64,000 bases of DNA, taken from contig NZ_JANUEQ010000004.1 in assembly GCF_024807845.1 (NCBI RefSeq), positions 455,165 through 519,164 of the forward strand, in the 5' to 3' direction. A model generated the notes under the pieces. The model did no database searches. It had not been told where the DNA came from and worked only from the letters and a program-made list of their open reading frames with translations. Positions within the stretch are counted from its first letter, which is position 1; every line of letters starts with the position of its first letter. The DNA is from Klebsiella sp. BIGb0407 (lineage in GTDB: Bacteria; Pseudomonadota; Gammaproteobacteria; Enterobacterales; Enterobacteriaceae). A program made the translations under genes and the position numbers. Shown here in pieces: positions 9,419 through 17,767 of the stretch.

Positions 9419-10381
9419 CTAAATATGAAAATCTCCATCAAAGATAACCTGATCATCAAAGAGTAATATTCCTGATGAAAAAACCAAATCGAGATGATGG
9501 CTAGCTCTTTCTCCGCCCCCAAGGCCTAGATGCACTCCAGCATGACGCTCCTCAAAACTTGCGTTACGACCATGTAGATTAACATTTATGTTTGTACCGA
9601 TTCCAAACTCCTCAATAACCCTATTCCCCTCACATTTATCTAAATATAAATTGATATCTTTTTCTAGTTTTTCATTTGTCGATTTAACAGATACAACTCT
9701 GCTCTGTTCTATTTCAATATCCAATATAGGATCAATGATGCCGTATTTAATGGCAAAAGGAACCGTGCTTAAAAATGTCCCACCAAATTTTATTTTCCCT
9801 GATAAATCCAATACTCTAGTAGCCACTTCACCAGGCATTAAATCATAGTGATTGCGACCATCCAGGCTTTTCCAGGATTGGTTATCAACGAGCGTTCCTT
9901 GTAACACGCCTCCAAAACCATCATGAAATGATATTTTCTTAGCATTCTTTGCAGCATGAATAATCTTTTCATTTCTAACAGATATAACTCCAATATCCTC
10001 AGAAAAGGCTTCTTTAAAAAACTCACCATATTCTCTAAGAAGTACAGATTTCTTCCAGTGCTCAGCCATTTTCTGTTTCAATGGCTGTATAAATTTAGGG
10101 CCATGAGGGCTTAAATCAGAACGAGTAGATGAATCATACATAAAAATAAATAAATCACTTAGTTCAATATAATTATTTATTAACTCGGGATCTGAATTCT
10201 CAATATTAGCATACGTAAAAGTGTATGGGAGTTTTTTTGGGCAAAACTGAATAATAGATTTTGCGATTTCTTCCTGAGAGCAATCTGAGCCAATGAAAAT
10301 ATTATAAGTATCTTCATTTTTTTCTGTCATGGAAGGATGATTACTAACGCACGCAAAAAAATTGCTAATACTATGTTCCAT
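9419..10381 (-). CDS. M29 aminopeptidase-like metalloprotein (aminopeptidase T family)
   Basis: The 320-residue protein has a divergent N-terminal half and a C-terminal half with the layout of family M29 aminopeptidases. Candidate metal ligands are E185 in MPGEVA, E257/E258 in EEFGIGTN, H284 in GVHLGLGGG, and H296 and D298 in SHHLDLV, the HxD pair typical of the family. True M29 enzymes have about 400-415 residues; this one lacks about 90, mainly from the N-terminal domain. GAGG stands 8-9 bases before ATG 10381. It lies directly downstream of a 56-codon peptide gene and a hairpin. Shortened M29 homologues are known in peptide natural-product clusters, so a role in maturing or trimming the peptide is plausible but unproven. 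Confidence 0.7.
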   Translation of the reverse strand: MEHSISNFFACVSNHPSMTEKNEDTYNIFIGSDCSQEEIAKSIIQFCPKKLPYTFTYANIENSDPELINNYIELSDLFIFMYDSSTRSDLSPHGPKFIQPLKQKMAEHWKKSVLLREYGEFFKEAFSEDIGVISVRNEKIIHAAKNAKKISFHDGFGGVLQGTLVDNQSWKSLDGRNHYDLMPGEVATRVLDLSGKIKFGGTFLSTVPFAIKYGIIDPILDIEIEQSRVVSVKSTNEKLEKDINLYLDKCEGNRVIEEFGIGTNINVNLHGRNASFEERHAGVHLGLGGGERASHHLDLVFSSGILLFDDQVIFDGDFHI

Positions 10382-10419
10382 AAAATAACCTCAACTATAG
10401 AAATTTAACCATCAATATA

Positions 10420-10444
10420 AATGGCGGGTAATAACCCCGCCATT
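10420..10444 (-). terminator. Hairpin between peptide gene and M29-like gene (attenuator)
   Basis: A perfect 9-bp stem, AATGGCGGG (10420-10428) with CCCGCCATT (10436-10444), begins 5 bases after the stop codon of the small peptide gene. On the minus strand it is followed by the moderately U-rich TATATTGATGG. It could act as a leaky terminator or as a 3'-stabilising stem, giving more peptide than enzyme. Confidence 0.6.
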
Positions 10445-10448
10445 TTCA

Positions 10449-10619
10449 TCAAGCCCAAAGTGATGTAGCAAATGGAATAACAGCACTCTCTTTCATCATA
10501 TCAACCCAATCTTGATGTTGTTCCTCCTCCATCCATTCTGCGATTGATAATTCACTACTTTGACAGTTTTCATTATTTTGATGAGTTTCATTATTTTTAC
10601 AGTTATCTTTATTTTCCAT
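10449..10619 (-). CDS. Putative RiPP precursor peptide, 56 aa
   Basis: The frame starts at ATG 10619 with GAGG 8 bases upstream and encodes 56 residues. The first 20 are Asn/Lys/Glu-rich (MENKDNCKNNETHQNNENCQ); then comes an acidic helix-prone segment with ELSIAEWMEEEQHQDW, and the end is hydrophobic: KESAVIPFATSLWA. An acidic leader followed by a short hydrophobic, aromatic C-terminus is the usual build of a ribosomally made, post-translationally modified peptide precursor. It has no Sec signal peptide or lipobox. The next gene downstream is the M29-like protein, separated by a stem-loop. The frame continues upstream of 10619 but has no ribosome-binding site there. I cannot name a family; a small regulatory protein is the alternative. 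Confidence 0.6.
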   Translation of the reverse strand: MENKDNCKNNETHQNNENCQSSELSIAEWMEEEQHQDWVDMMKESAVIPFATSLWA

Positions 10620-10637
10620 TTTATTACCTCTATCACA

Positions 10638-10658
10638 ATTAACCACCGATTGGTTAAT
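10638..10658. promoter_or_regulatory. Perfect palindrome upstream of peptide gene (candidate operator)
   Basis: ATTAACCA (10638-10645) and TGGTTAAT (10651-10658) form an 8-bp perfect inverted repeat around a 5-base spacer, 19 bases upstream of the peptide start codon. The symmetry suits a dimeric repressor covering the promoter or leader, or a leader hairpin. Confidence 0.45.
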
Positions 10659-10685
10659 ATCAAATTAATAATAAGGTATTTTTCA

Positions 10686-10735
10686 GATTACTGACAAAGA
10701 AGTAAAAACCGTGGTTTTTCTTCTTCGTAGTAATC
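10686..10735. repeat. Long imperfect inverted repeat (hairpin)
   Basis: GATTACT (10686-10692) pairs with AGTAATC (10729-10735), AAGAAG (10697-10702) with CTTCTT (10720-10725), and AAAAACC (10704-10710) with GGTTTTT (10713-10719), leaving small bulges and a 2-base centre. Neither strand has a U-run after it, so it is not a classical terminator. Confidence 0.5.
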
Positions 10736-10869
10736 GGTCGAAAATCAATGAATTGATTTGCCTTGTTTTTATTAGGTGAGCTACGTCTTGCTAGTGACAA
10801 AATAAGGATTGTCATCGCTATCAAAAATAAATCATTGTTTTATTATTACAACATAATAAAAAACCATTG

Positions 10870-10886
10870 CGTGATTGAGATCACAA
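10870..10886. promoter_or_regulatory. Candidate CRP-cAMP site
   Basis: CGTGATTGAGATCACAA fits the CRP consensus TGTGA-N6-TCACA at 9 of 10 conserved bases. It lies between the divergent peptide gene and the fibronectin-III gene; AT-rich -10-like sequence (TATTAT) follows on the plus strand near 10891. Catabolite control of one or both genes is inferred. Confidence 0.45.
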
Positions 10887-11088
10887 TTAAATATTATATG
10901 GCCAAAATAATTATAGTTGCATGAAGGTGGCAAGTGAAAGAATTCCGATGAGTTTATGAGGGTCAAGAATTCAGTCAGATAACCGGGAACAGGTTTTTTT
11001 CACGCTCAGATAAGTTGTATCCATCACCCATCATTGTCATCCAACAAACACCGTTATAAATATAAACAAACCAATTGTTACTATTGCG

Positions 11089-11145
11089 TAATAATCAAAT
11101 GTAATTTTTAGCAACCTGAATGCTAAAACCCGCATTTGATTATTA
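11089..11145. repeat. Nested double inverted repeat (57-bp cruciform)
   Basis: A perfect 13-bp outer repeat (TAATAATCAAATG at 11089-11101, CATTTGATTATTA at 11133-11145) encloses a perfect 8-bp inner repeat (TTTTAGCA at 11106-11113, TGCTAAAA at 11121-11128) with a 7-base loop. Four-base unpaired stretches separate the two stems. It lies 95 bases upstream of the fibronectin-III gene start and lacks a following U-tract. Confidence 0.6.
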
Positions 11146-11240
11146 AATATCTGATGAGATAATCATGACGGAAAAATAATAAAAAAACACCTTATTCAGT
11201 CCCCCCTTAATAAAACAATCAATATAAAAAGGAAAACCTG

Positions 11241-11540
11241 ATGACAATATCAACTACACCTCCGTCTATCCCCGCGTCCCCAACGGGTTTATATGCAGAT
11301 GACATTACTTCGAACTCCTATAGCATACACTGGGACTGCGCGGTAGATCACGCGGATGGCTCACAATATGTTTTGTACCAAAACGACAAAAAAGGTTTTG
11401 CTCTACTTCCAAATTCTCAAAACAGCATCACGCTGTATAGCAAGCCCGCACAGACATATATTATTTATGTCACACATATGACTTCAGAGGGTGTGGAATC
11501 TTTGCCAAGTAATAAAATAAGCGTCACAACATTAGATTAG
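11241..11540 (+). CDS. Single-domain fibronectin type III protein, 99 aa
   Basis: The whole 99-residue protein is one fibronectin type III domain. The opening PPSIPASPTGLYADDITSNS and the tryptophan of strand B (SIHWD) are typical, as are the YVLYQNDK strand and the closing tract TYIIYVTHMTSEGVES then LPSNKISVTT. It has no signal peptide, lipobox or membrane segment, and no enzyme domain attached. AAAAGGAAAACCTG precedes the ATG at good spacing. It is transcribed away from the peptide/M29/glycosyltransferase genes, across 620 bases of palindrome-rich DNA, and followed by a terminator. A free FN3 domain usually means a binding role; whether it partners the neighbouring peptide system is speculation. 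Confidence 0.7.
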   Translation: MTISTTPPSIPASPTGLYADDITSNSYSIHWDCAVDHADGSQYVLYQNDKKGFALLPNSQNSITLYSKPAQTYIIYVTHMTSEGVESLPSNKISVTTLD

Positions 11541-11561
11541 ATAATACATAGCATGACGGTT

Positions 11562-11596
11562 ATACCTCTCATGGGTCGCCATAGGAGGTATTTCTA
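11562..11596 (+). terminator. Terminator after the FN3 gene
   Basis: The 13-base arms at 11562-11574 and 11579-11591 pair with one mismatch and one G-T pair, followed by TTTCT. It sits between the FN3 gene and the convergent dinB end and resembles the hairpin behind pepD. Confidence 0.6.
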
Positions 11597-12649
11597 CAAT
11601 CCAAGTACTAATTGCCGTTCCAGCTGCGGATCAAGTAAAGAGACATGTAATCCTACCAATCGTACGCCTCTTTCCCCACGACGTTGCTGCCAGAGCTGAT
11701 ACGCCTGATGAAGTAACTGGGCTTTATCAAGGGATGGCCAGTTATGTTCCTGGGTTGTAAGCTGAAAATCACTGAATTTAAGCTTCACCCCCTGTCGTGC
11801 TACCCGTAAATCCGGCCGTACTTTTGCCAGTCGGCGCTCCAGTTCCAAAAAGAGTTTTTCGATTATCGGTTCGCATTCAGACCAGTGATGGATATCGTCA
11901 GACAGCGTCCTCTCCACGCCAATCGACTTACGCAGGCGGTTGTTGTTAACGCTGCGCTCATCAATCCCCATACAGCGCTCCCGCAGCACGCGGCCCAGTT
12001 TACCAAAGCGTTTTAATAGCATGGCTAAATCCGCCTGCTGAATATCCGCTCCGGTACGTAAACCTAATTCTTCGAGTTTTTTAACCGTCACCTGACCCAC
12101 GCCGGGTATTTTCCCGAGCGGTAAATTCGTCAAAAAATCCGGAACCTCTTCTGGAGTAATCACATACTGGCCATTGGGCTTATTAAGGTCAGAGGCTATT
12201 TTGGCGAGAAACTTTACCGGAGCCACGCCCGCTGAAGCGGTCAGATTTAGCTCATCAAAGATGGTCTGGCGGATTTCACGCGCCATCAGGGTAGCGGAGC
12301 CCTGGCAGTGGGTGCTGTCAGTGACATCAAGGTAGGCTTCATCCAGCGACAGAGGTTCGATAAGCGAGGTATAACGGGAAAAAATTTCCCTGATATGCTG
12401 CGAGGCTTCTTTATAGGCATCAAAGCGGCCAGGAAGGAGTACCAGACCCGGGCAGAGCTTAAAGGCCATAGCCGTGGACATCGCGCTACGCACGCCATAT
12501 TTACGCGCCGGGTAGTTCGCGGTACTGATAACACCACGCTGCCTGGCACTGCCGCCAATCGCGATGGGGACATCTCGCAACTTGGGGTTATCGCGCATTT
12601 CTACCGCGGCATAAAAACAGTCCATATCGACATGAATAATTTTACGCAT
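11594..12649 (-). CDS. dinB: DNA polymerase IV (Y-family)
   Basis: Pol IV performs translesion synthesis opposite minor-groove dG adducts and extends misaligned primers during the SOS response. The start at ATG 12649 gives 351 residues, exactly the E. coli length, with the same N-terminus (MRKIIHVDMDCFYAAVEMRD); upstream in-frame GTG 12664 is less likely. Catalytic acidic residues are in place: D8 and the SLDEAYLDV motif near 101-109. The C-terminus ends LERQLVLGL, the beta-clamp-binding motif (QLVLGL). A LexA box stands at 12672-12687. E. coli has the flagellar remnant fhiA-mbhA and other genes between dinB and dpaA; here the two are adjacent and divergent. Confidence 0.97.
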   Translation of the reverse strand: MRKIIHVDMDCFYAAVEMRDNPKLRDVPIAIGGSARQRGVISTANYPARKYGVRSAMSTAMAFKLCPGLVLLPGRFDAYKEASQHIREIFSRYTSLIEPLSLDEAYLDVTDSTHCQGSATLMAREIRQTIFDELNLTASAGVAPVKFLAKIASDLNKPNGQYVITPEEVPDFLTNLPLGKIPGVGQVTVKKLEELGLRTGADIQQADLAMLLKRFGKLGRVLRERCMGIDERSVNNNRLRKSIGVERTLSDDIHHWSECEPIIEKLFLELERRLAKVRPDLRVARQGVKLKFSDFQLTTQEHNWPSLDKAQLLHQAYQLWQQRRGERGVRLVGLHVSLLDPQLERQLVLGL

Positions 12650-12671
12650 ATCCATCTCACCCACAATAATA

Positions 12672-12687
12672 CTGGATAAGTATACAG
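12672..12687. promoter_or_regulatory. LexA box of dinB
   Basis: CTGGATAAGTATACAG keeps the CTG-N10-CAG core of the SOS box and lies 23 bases upstream of the dinB start, as expected for LexA repression. Confidence 0.8.
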
Positions 12688-12827
12688 CACGATTTTATAA
12701 CCTCATAGTCTTGCTTGCGAAAATCAACAGCAGTGATAATGTGAGCGCAGCTCAGGCAATTTTCTCGCCCGGCCTCCTCTTGTCGTTCTGGCACCCAGTA
12801 ACAGATTTATCAAGGAACCAACGTAGT

Positions 12828-13568
12828 ATGCGCAAGATAGTACTCATTGCTGCGATGCTTTTGATGCCGTTTTTTGCATCAGCAAGCCAGCTTAATACTC
12901 CTGTTCCACAGACCACTAAAAGTAAAGAAATTCGCCAGCAGCTAATGGGCTCTCCGGTTTATATTCAAATATTTAAAGAAGAACGAGTCCTGGAACTTTG
13001 GGTAAAGATGGGTGCGCAGTACTCCCTGCTAAATAGCTATGATATCTGTAATTTTTCTGGCGGACTGGGGCCAAAAAGACGCGAAGGCGATTTTAAAAGC
13101 CCGGAAGGTTTTTATAATGTCGAACGTCGTCAGTTAAAACCTGACAGCCGTTACTATAAAGCGATGAACCTCGGCTTCCCGAATGAATACGACAAATTCC
13201 ACGGCTATGAAGGGAAATATTTAATGATCCACGGAGCCTGTGTTTCCGTGGGATGTTATGCCATGACGGATACCGGAATTGATGAGATTTTCCAGTTTGT
13301 CACTGCCGCATTAATTTTTGGCCAGCCACAGGTGCAAATCGGTATTTTTCCTTTCCGTATGACCGATTCCAATATGGCTCGCCATAAATATTCTAACTAC
13401 ATTAAGTTCTGGGAAGAGTTAAAGCCGGGTTACGACTATTTTGCCGCACACCATCAGCCACCGGCTGTGGCCATTGAAAGCGGCCGCTATATCGTGACGC
13501 CACCAGCAGCCGCTTCGGTTATCCAGCCTCAACTGGTATCAAACTACCAGCTCCCCGAGACAAAATAG
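12828..13568 (+). CDS. dpaA: Murein L,D-transpeptidase-family amidase DpaA (YafK)
   Basis: DpaA (formerly YafK/LdtF) is a YkuD-fold protein that in E. coli detaches Braun lipoprotein from peptidoglycan rather than making cross-links. The start at ATG 12828 yields 246 residues, the E. coli length, and a signal peptide ([20 protein letters not shown]), so the protein acts in the periplasm. The catalytic motif is intact: H135 in YLMIHG and C143 in SVGCYAMT. The 3' end overlaps the convergent yafJ by 30 bases. An upstream extension of the frame to 12711 lacks homology and would hide the signal peptide, so it was not used. Confidence 0.95.
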   Translation: MRKIVLIAAMLLMPFFASASQLNTPVPQTTKSKEIRQQLMGSPVYIQIFKEERVLELWVKMGAQYSLLNSYDICNFSGGLGPKRREGDFKSPEGFYNVERRQLKPDSRYYKAMNLGFPNEYDKFHGYEGKYLMIHGACVSVGCYAMTDTGIDEIFQFVTAALIFGQPQVQIGIFPFRMTDSNMARHKYSNYIKFWEELKPGYDYFAAHHQPPAVAIESGRYIVTPPAAASVIQPQLVSNYQLPETK

Positions 13569-14306
13569 TACCGACTGACCTGGCTCGATTCTGTGCCAGG
13601 TTTCATTCGCCGTCAGTGGCTGGGTAGCGATAACGGTAACCACATCGTCCGGTGTGGTTTCTTCCTGGAAATTAATTTCTACATCGCGATCGATTAATTT
13701 TGCCGTGCCAAAGGGCGAACGGCGGGTTATCCAGAACAGGTTAGTGGAGCAGAATGCCATCACATAACGGCCATCGGATAACAGCATATTAAAGACACCT
13801 TTCTCCCGCAGCTCTGATGCCAGCTCAGCAATATAACGGAATACCGCCCCCATGTTACCTGGCGTACGTGGATAGCGCTGTGTGAGTTTATGCAATAGCC
13901 AGCAAAACGCCTGTTCGCTATCCGTCTCGCCTATCGGACGAAAGGAACCGGTATTAAGGCGGCGATAACCCTTTAACTGCCCGTTATGGGCATAGGTCCA
14001 GTTACGCCCCCAAAGCTCGCGGGTAAAGGGGTGGGTATTTTCCAGCGCCACTTTACCACGGTTTGCCTGACGGATATGTGCCACGACTGAGCAAGACTTA
14101 ATGGGATAGTCCTGTACCAGACGCGCGATAGGCGAATGAAAACTGGGATTGGGATCTTTGAAGGTGCGGCAGCCTTTACCTTCATAAAAGGTAATACCCC
14201 AGCCATCTTTATGCGGACCGGTGCCTCCGCCTCGTTGTACCAGTCCGGTAAAACTGAAGCAGATATCCGTCGGTACATTAGCACTCATCCCGAGTAATTC
14301 GCACAT
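13539..14306 (-). CDS. yafJ: Class II glutamine amidotransferase YafJ
   Basis: YafJ is a free-standing class II (Ntn-type) glutamine amidotransferase domain; its substrate is not established. The 255 residues match E. coli YafJ in length and nearly everywhere in sequence. Cys2, exposed after Met removal, is the nucleophile ([10 protein letters not shown]); the glutaminase-site segments HIRQANRG and [21 protein letters not shown] follow at about 98-135. It is convergent with dpaA and lies 110 bases downstream of gmhA on the same strand, so the two may be co-transcribed. Confidence 0.94.
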   Translation of the reverse strand: MCELLGMSANVPTDICFSFTGLVQRGGGTGPHKDGWGITFYEGKGCRTFKDPNPSFHSPIARLVQDYPIKSCSVVAHIRQANRGKVALENTHPFTRELWGRNWTYAHNGQLKGYRRLNTGSFRPIGETDSEQAFCWLLHKLTQRYPRTPGNMGAVFRYIAELASELREKGVFNMLLSDGRYVMAFCSTNLFWITRRSPFGTAKLIDRDVEINFQEETTPDDVVTVIATQPLTANETWHRIEPGQSVLFCLGELVV

Positions 14307-14416
14307 AGCTCATCTCCCATCGCAATAACCCAAAGGGGGCAAAAATAAGACAGACCGACAATTTTTATGGCGGGTAGTAAACATAACTGCCCGCTCAATA
14401 ACACCTGCCGCAGGTG

Positions 14417-14998
14417 TTAGTCTTTCGCCATCTCTTTCTCAATCAGCAAGATTAAGATGTGAATGACTTTAATATGAACTTCCTGAATGCGATCTGCATA
14501 GCCAAAATGTGGCACACGAATTTCAATATCTGCAGAACCGGCCATTTTTCCACCATCTTTGCCGGTCAGAGTAATAACTTTCATCCCCTTCTCACGCGCA
14601 GCGGTAATCGCTTTAATGACGTTAGCTGAATTTCCTGAAGTGGAGATCCCCAGTAATACATCACCTTTATGACCCACCGCTTCAATATAGCGGGAGAAGA
14701 TGTGGTCATAACCAAAGTCATTACTCACACAGGAAATATGGCTGACGTCTGAAATGGCGATTCCCGGATAACCTGGGCGGTTTTCACGGTAGCGTCCGGT
14801 GAGTTCTTCAGCAAAATGCATTGCATCACAGTGTGAACCACCGTTACCGCAAGACAAGACTTTACCGCCAGCTTTAAAGCTTTCTGCCAGTAGCACAGCT
14901 GCCTGTTCAATATCCCGCAGATTTTTTTCATCATTCAGGAAATTCGACAGAGTTTCTGCTGCTTCATTTAATTCATTACGAATCAGATCCTGGTACAT
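14417..14998 (-). CDS. gmhA: Sedoheptulose-7-phosphate isomerase
   Basis: GmhA (LpcA) converts sedoheptulose 7-phosphate to D-glycero-D-manno-heptose 7-phosphate, the first step to the ADP-heptose of the LPS inner core. ATG 14998 gives 193 residues with the E. coli start [17 protein letters not shown]; the frame extends upstream to 15079 without homology. The SIS domain is complete, with [20 protein letters not shown] (about 53-72) and [11 protein letters not shown] carrying the phosphate-binding Ser/Thr residues. The enzyme is cytosolic and tetrameric. It is divergent from fadE, as in E. coli. Confidence 0.96.
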   Translation of the reverse strand: MYQDLIRNELNEAAETLSNFLNDEKNLRDIEQAAVLLAESFKAGGKVLSCGNGGSHCDAMHFAEELTGRYRENRPGYPGIAISDVSHISCVSNDFGYDHIFSRYIEAVGHKGDVLLGISTSGNSANVIKAITAAREKGMKVITLTGKDGGKMAGSADIEIRVPHFGYADRIQEVHIKVIHILILLIEKEMAKD

Positions 14999-15190
14999 AG
15001 CGAGGTCCTTCAGCATTGATTGAAATTTACCGCGAAGAGTGTACCGGATCGCACCGAATGCGAGAAGCACCCAGCCCACAGTTCCTTCTGGTATCAGGAA
15101 ATACCTGCACTAATTATGTGAGCAAGGTTGTAATTACTTTGTAAACAGATTGCTAAAAGTCGCCATTTCCACTAAAACAGGTACATTCAA

Positions 15191-15207
15191 AGTGGTCAGA
15201 CCTCCTA
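15191..15207. promoter_or_regulatory. FadR operator of fadE
   Basis: AGTGGTCAGACCTCCTA contains the FadR core TGGTCnGACC and stands 19 bases before the fadE start. FadR would repress fadE until long-chain acyl-CoA is present. Confidence 0.75.
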
Positions 15208-15225
15208 CAAGTAAGGAGCATCATT

Positions 15226-17670
15226 ATGCTAATTCTTAGCCTTGTCCTCACCCTTGTTCTGTTGGGTGTTCTGTTCTATCACCAGGTTAACCTGGTCCTG
15301 AGTGGCCTGCTGTTACTTGCCTGGACGGGCGCTCTCGCCGGACTGGCTATTTGGTCTGCATGGGCCCTGCTTCCGGTGGCAATAATCCTGTTCCCACTGG
15401 TGGTTACACCGTTACGTAAATCGCTGATTTCCGGTCAAGTATTCCAGGGATTTCGCAAAGCTCTCCCGACCATGTCTCGTACCGAAAAAGAAGCCATTGA
15501 TGCCGGAACCACCTGGTGGGAAGGTCATCTTTTTCGCGGTAAACCAGAATGGGAAACGCTGCACAATTATCCTCAGCCGCAATTAACCGCTGAAGAGCAA
15601 GCCTTTCTCGATGGCCCGGTTGAAGAAGCCTGCCGCATGGCGAATGATTTTGAAATTACCCATGAGCTAGCCGATTTGCCTCCTGAGTTATGGGCTCATC
15701 TGAAAAAACACCGTTTCTTCGCGATGATCATTAAAAAAGAGTACGGCGGCCTCGATTTTTCAGCCTATGCTCAGGCTAAAGTGCTGCAAAAACTCTCTGG
15801 CGTATCGGGCATACTCGCAATTACCGTCGGCGTACCTAACTCATTAGGTCCAGGCGAGCTGTTACAACATTATGGAACCGACGAGCAGAAAAACCATTAT
15901 CTGCCGCGTCTGGCACGTGGCGAAGAGATCCCTTGCTTTGCCTTGACCAGCCCGGAAGCCGGTTCGGATGCCGGAGCAATACCGGACAACGGTATTGTCT
16001 GTATGGGTAACTGGCAGGGCCAGCAAGTGCTGGGAATGCGCCTGAACTGGAACAAGCGTTATATCACCCTCGCCCCTATTGCCACGGTGTTAGGGCTGGC
16101 ATTTAAACTGTCTGACCCGGATAAATTATTGGGTGATACCGAAGACCTCGGCATTACCTGTGCGTTGATCCCGACACAAACACCGGGTGTTGAGATTGGT
16201 AAACGCCATTTTCCGCTGAACGTTCCCTTCCAGAACGGGCCAACCCGGGGTAAAGATATTTTCGTCCCGATAGACTTTATTATTGGAGGCCCGGCAATGG
16301 CAGGCCAGGGCTGGCGTATGCTGGTTGAGTGCCTGTCGGTCGGACGCGGCATTACGCTGCCGTCGAATGCTACTGGCAGCCTGAAAAGCGTAGCTATGGC
16401 CACCGGCGCTTATGCCCATATTCGTCGCCAGTTTAAAATCTCGATTGGTAAGATGGAAGGTATCGAAGAGCCGCTGGCGCGTATTGCCGGTAATGCTTAT
16501 CTGATGGATGCCGCTGCCTCACTGATTACCTACGGTATTGTTCTGGGCGAAAAACCGGCCGTACTGTCGGCGATTGTGAAATATCACTGCACCCATCGCG
16601 GCCAGCGCGCCATTCTTGATGCGATGGATATTGTCGGCGGTAAAGGCATTATGCTCGGTAAGTCGAACTTTGTGGCACGAGCCTACCAGGGCGCACCTAT
16701 CGCAATAACCGTCGAAGGGGCCAATATTCTGACTCGCAGCATGATTATCTTTGGCCAGGGGGCAATACGTTGTCATCCTTATGTACTGGAAGAGATGGCG
16801 GCTGCGCAAAGTAACTCACTGGATGCTTTTGATAAGCTGCTGTTTAAACATATCGGCCACGTCAACAGCAACCTGGTGCGTAGCCTGTGGCTGGGTATCA
16901 CTAACGGCCTGACCAGCAGCAGCCCAACCCGGGATGCCACCCGTCGCTACTACCAGCACTTAAACCGCCTCAGCGCGAACCTGGCACTGTTATCGGATGT
17001 AGCCATGGCTGTGCTGGGCGGCAGCCTGAAACGCCGGGAACGCATTTCTGCCCGCCTCGGTGATGTCCTGAGCCAGCTCTATTTAGCCTCAGCGGTATTA
17101 AAACGTTATCAGGACGAAGGCCGTAACGAAGCGGACTTACCTCTGGTGCACTGGGGAGTCCAGGACTCGCTCTATCAGGCCGAGCAAGCGATGGAAGACT
17201 TACTGGATAACTTCCCTAACCCTTGGGTCTCAGGGGCACTGCGGGCGGTGATATTCCCGCTGGGTCGTCGCTATAAAGCGCCTTCCGATAAACTCGACAG
17301 TCAGCTGGCCAAAATCATGCAAACCCCTTCAGCCACGCGTTCACGTATCGGTCGCGACCAGTATCTGGCTGCAGTGGAAAATAACCCGGCTGGATTACTG
17401 GAAAGTGCGCTGCTGGATATTATGGCCGCCGAGCCGATTCATCGCCGTATTTGCCAGGAAGTGGGTCATAGCCTGCCCTTTACTAACCTGGATATTCTGG
17501 CCAGAGAACAGCTGGCCGCTGGCATTATCACCGCAGAAGAAGCGAAGATCCTGACTCAGGCGGAAACCAGCCGCTTACGCAGCATTAACGTTGAAGAGTT
17601 TGATCCCAATGCGCTGGCAACCAGGCCGGTTACGGAGCCAGAGCAGGAGAAACAAACCGCAGCGGCTTAA
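15226..17670 (+). CDS. fadE: Acyl-CoA dehydrogenase FadE
   Basis: FadE catalyses the first step of fatty-acid beta-oxidation, forming trans-2-enoyl-CoA and passing electrons to the electron-transfer system. At 814 residues it equals E. coli FadE in length. Two or three N-terminal hydrophobic segments (about 1-70) anchor it to the inner membrane. The acyl-CoA dehydrogenase fold follows, with [18 protein letters not shown] at about 238-255 and the [20 protein letters not shown] stretch near 490, where the catalytic Glu lies (VEGAN). GTAAGGAGC is an excellent ribosome-binding site, and a FadR site overlaps the leader. In E. coli, ivy and yafV lie next to fadE; here ivy is missing and yafV is 19 kb away. 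Confidence 0.97.
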   Translation: MLILSLVLTLVLLGVLFYHQVNLVLSGLLLLAWTGALAGLAIWSAWALLPVAIILFPLVVTPLRKSLISGQVFQGFRKALPTMSRTEKEAIDAGTTWWEGHLFRGKPEWETLHNYPQPQLTAEEQAFLDGPVEEACRMANDFEITHELADLPPELWAHLKKHRFFAMIIKKEYGGLDFSAYAQAKVLQKLSGVSGILAITVGVPNSLGPGELLQHYGTDEQKNHYLPRLARGEEIPCFALTSPEAGSDAGAIPDNGIVCMGNWQGQQVLGMRLNWNKRYITLAPIATVLGLAFKLSDPDKLLGDTEDLGITCALIPTQTPGVEIGKRHFPLNVPFQNGPTRGKDIFVPIDFIIGGPAMAGQGWRMLVECLSVGRGITLPSNATGSLKSVAMATGAYAHIRRQFKISIGKMEGIEEPLARIAGNAYLMDAAASLITYGIVLGEKPAVLSAIVKYHCTHRGQRAILDAMDIVGGKGIMLGKSNFVARAYQGAPIAITVEGANILTRSMIIFGQGAIRCHPYVLEEMAAAQSNSLDAFDKLLFKHIGHVNSNLVRSLWLGITNGLTSSSPTRDATRRYYQHLNRLSANLALLSDVAMAVLGGSLKRRERISARLGDVLSQLYLASAVLKRYQDEGRNEADLPLVHWGVQDSLYQAEQAMEDLLDNFPNPWVSGALRAVIFPLGRRYKAPSDKLDSQLAKIMQTPSATRSRIGRDQYLAAVENNPAGLLESALLDIMAAEPIHRRICQEVGHSLPFTNLDILAREQLAAGIITAEEAKILTQAETSRLRSINVEEFDPNALATRPVTEPEQEKQTAAA

Positions 17671-17734
17671 TATCTACTGAATGGAGTACAAGCCTCAGTG
17701 GAACGAAGACTTACCTGAAAAGATTCAAACTAAA

Positions 17735-17767
17735 CTAACAAGGGTCCATATAAGGATCCTTGTTAGT
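17735..17767 (+). terminator. Terminator of fadE
   Basis: CTAACAAGG (17735-17743) pairs perfectly with CCTTGTTAG (17758-17766), with further pairing GTCC/GGAT inside. There is no long U-run, so it may be only partly efficient. Confidence 0.55.

Noticed and set aside
12711..12827. Longer N-terminus for dpaA
   Set aside because: The extension has no homology and would bury the signal peptide that begins at ATG 12828.
15226..17670. Antisense frames within fadE
   Set aside because: Several 90-115-codon frames are shadows of a highly conserved coding sequence with no start signals.
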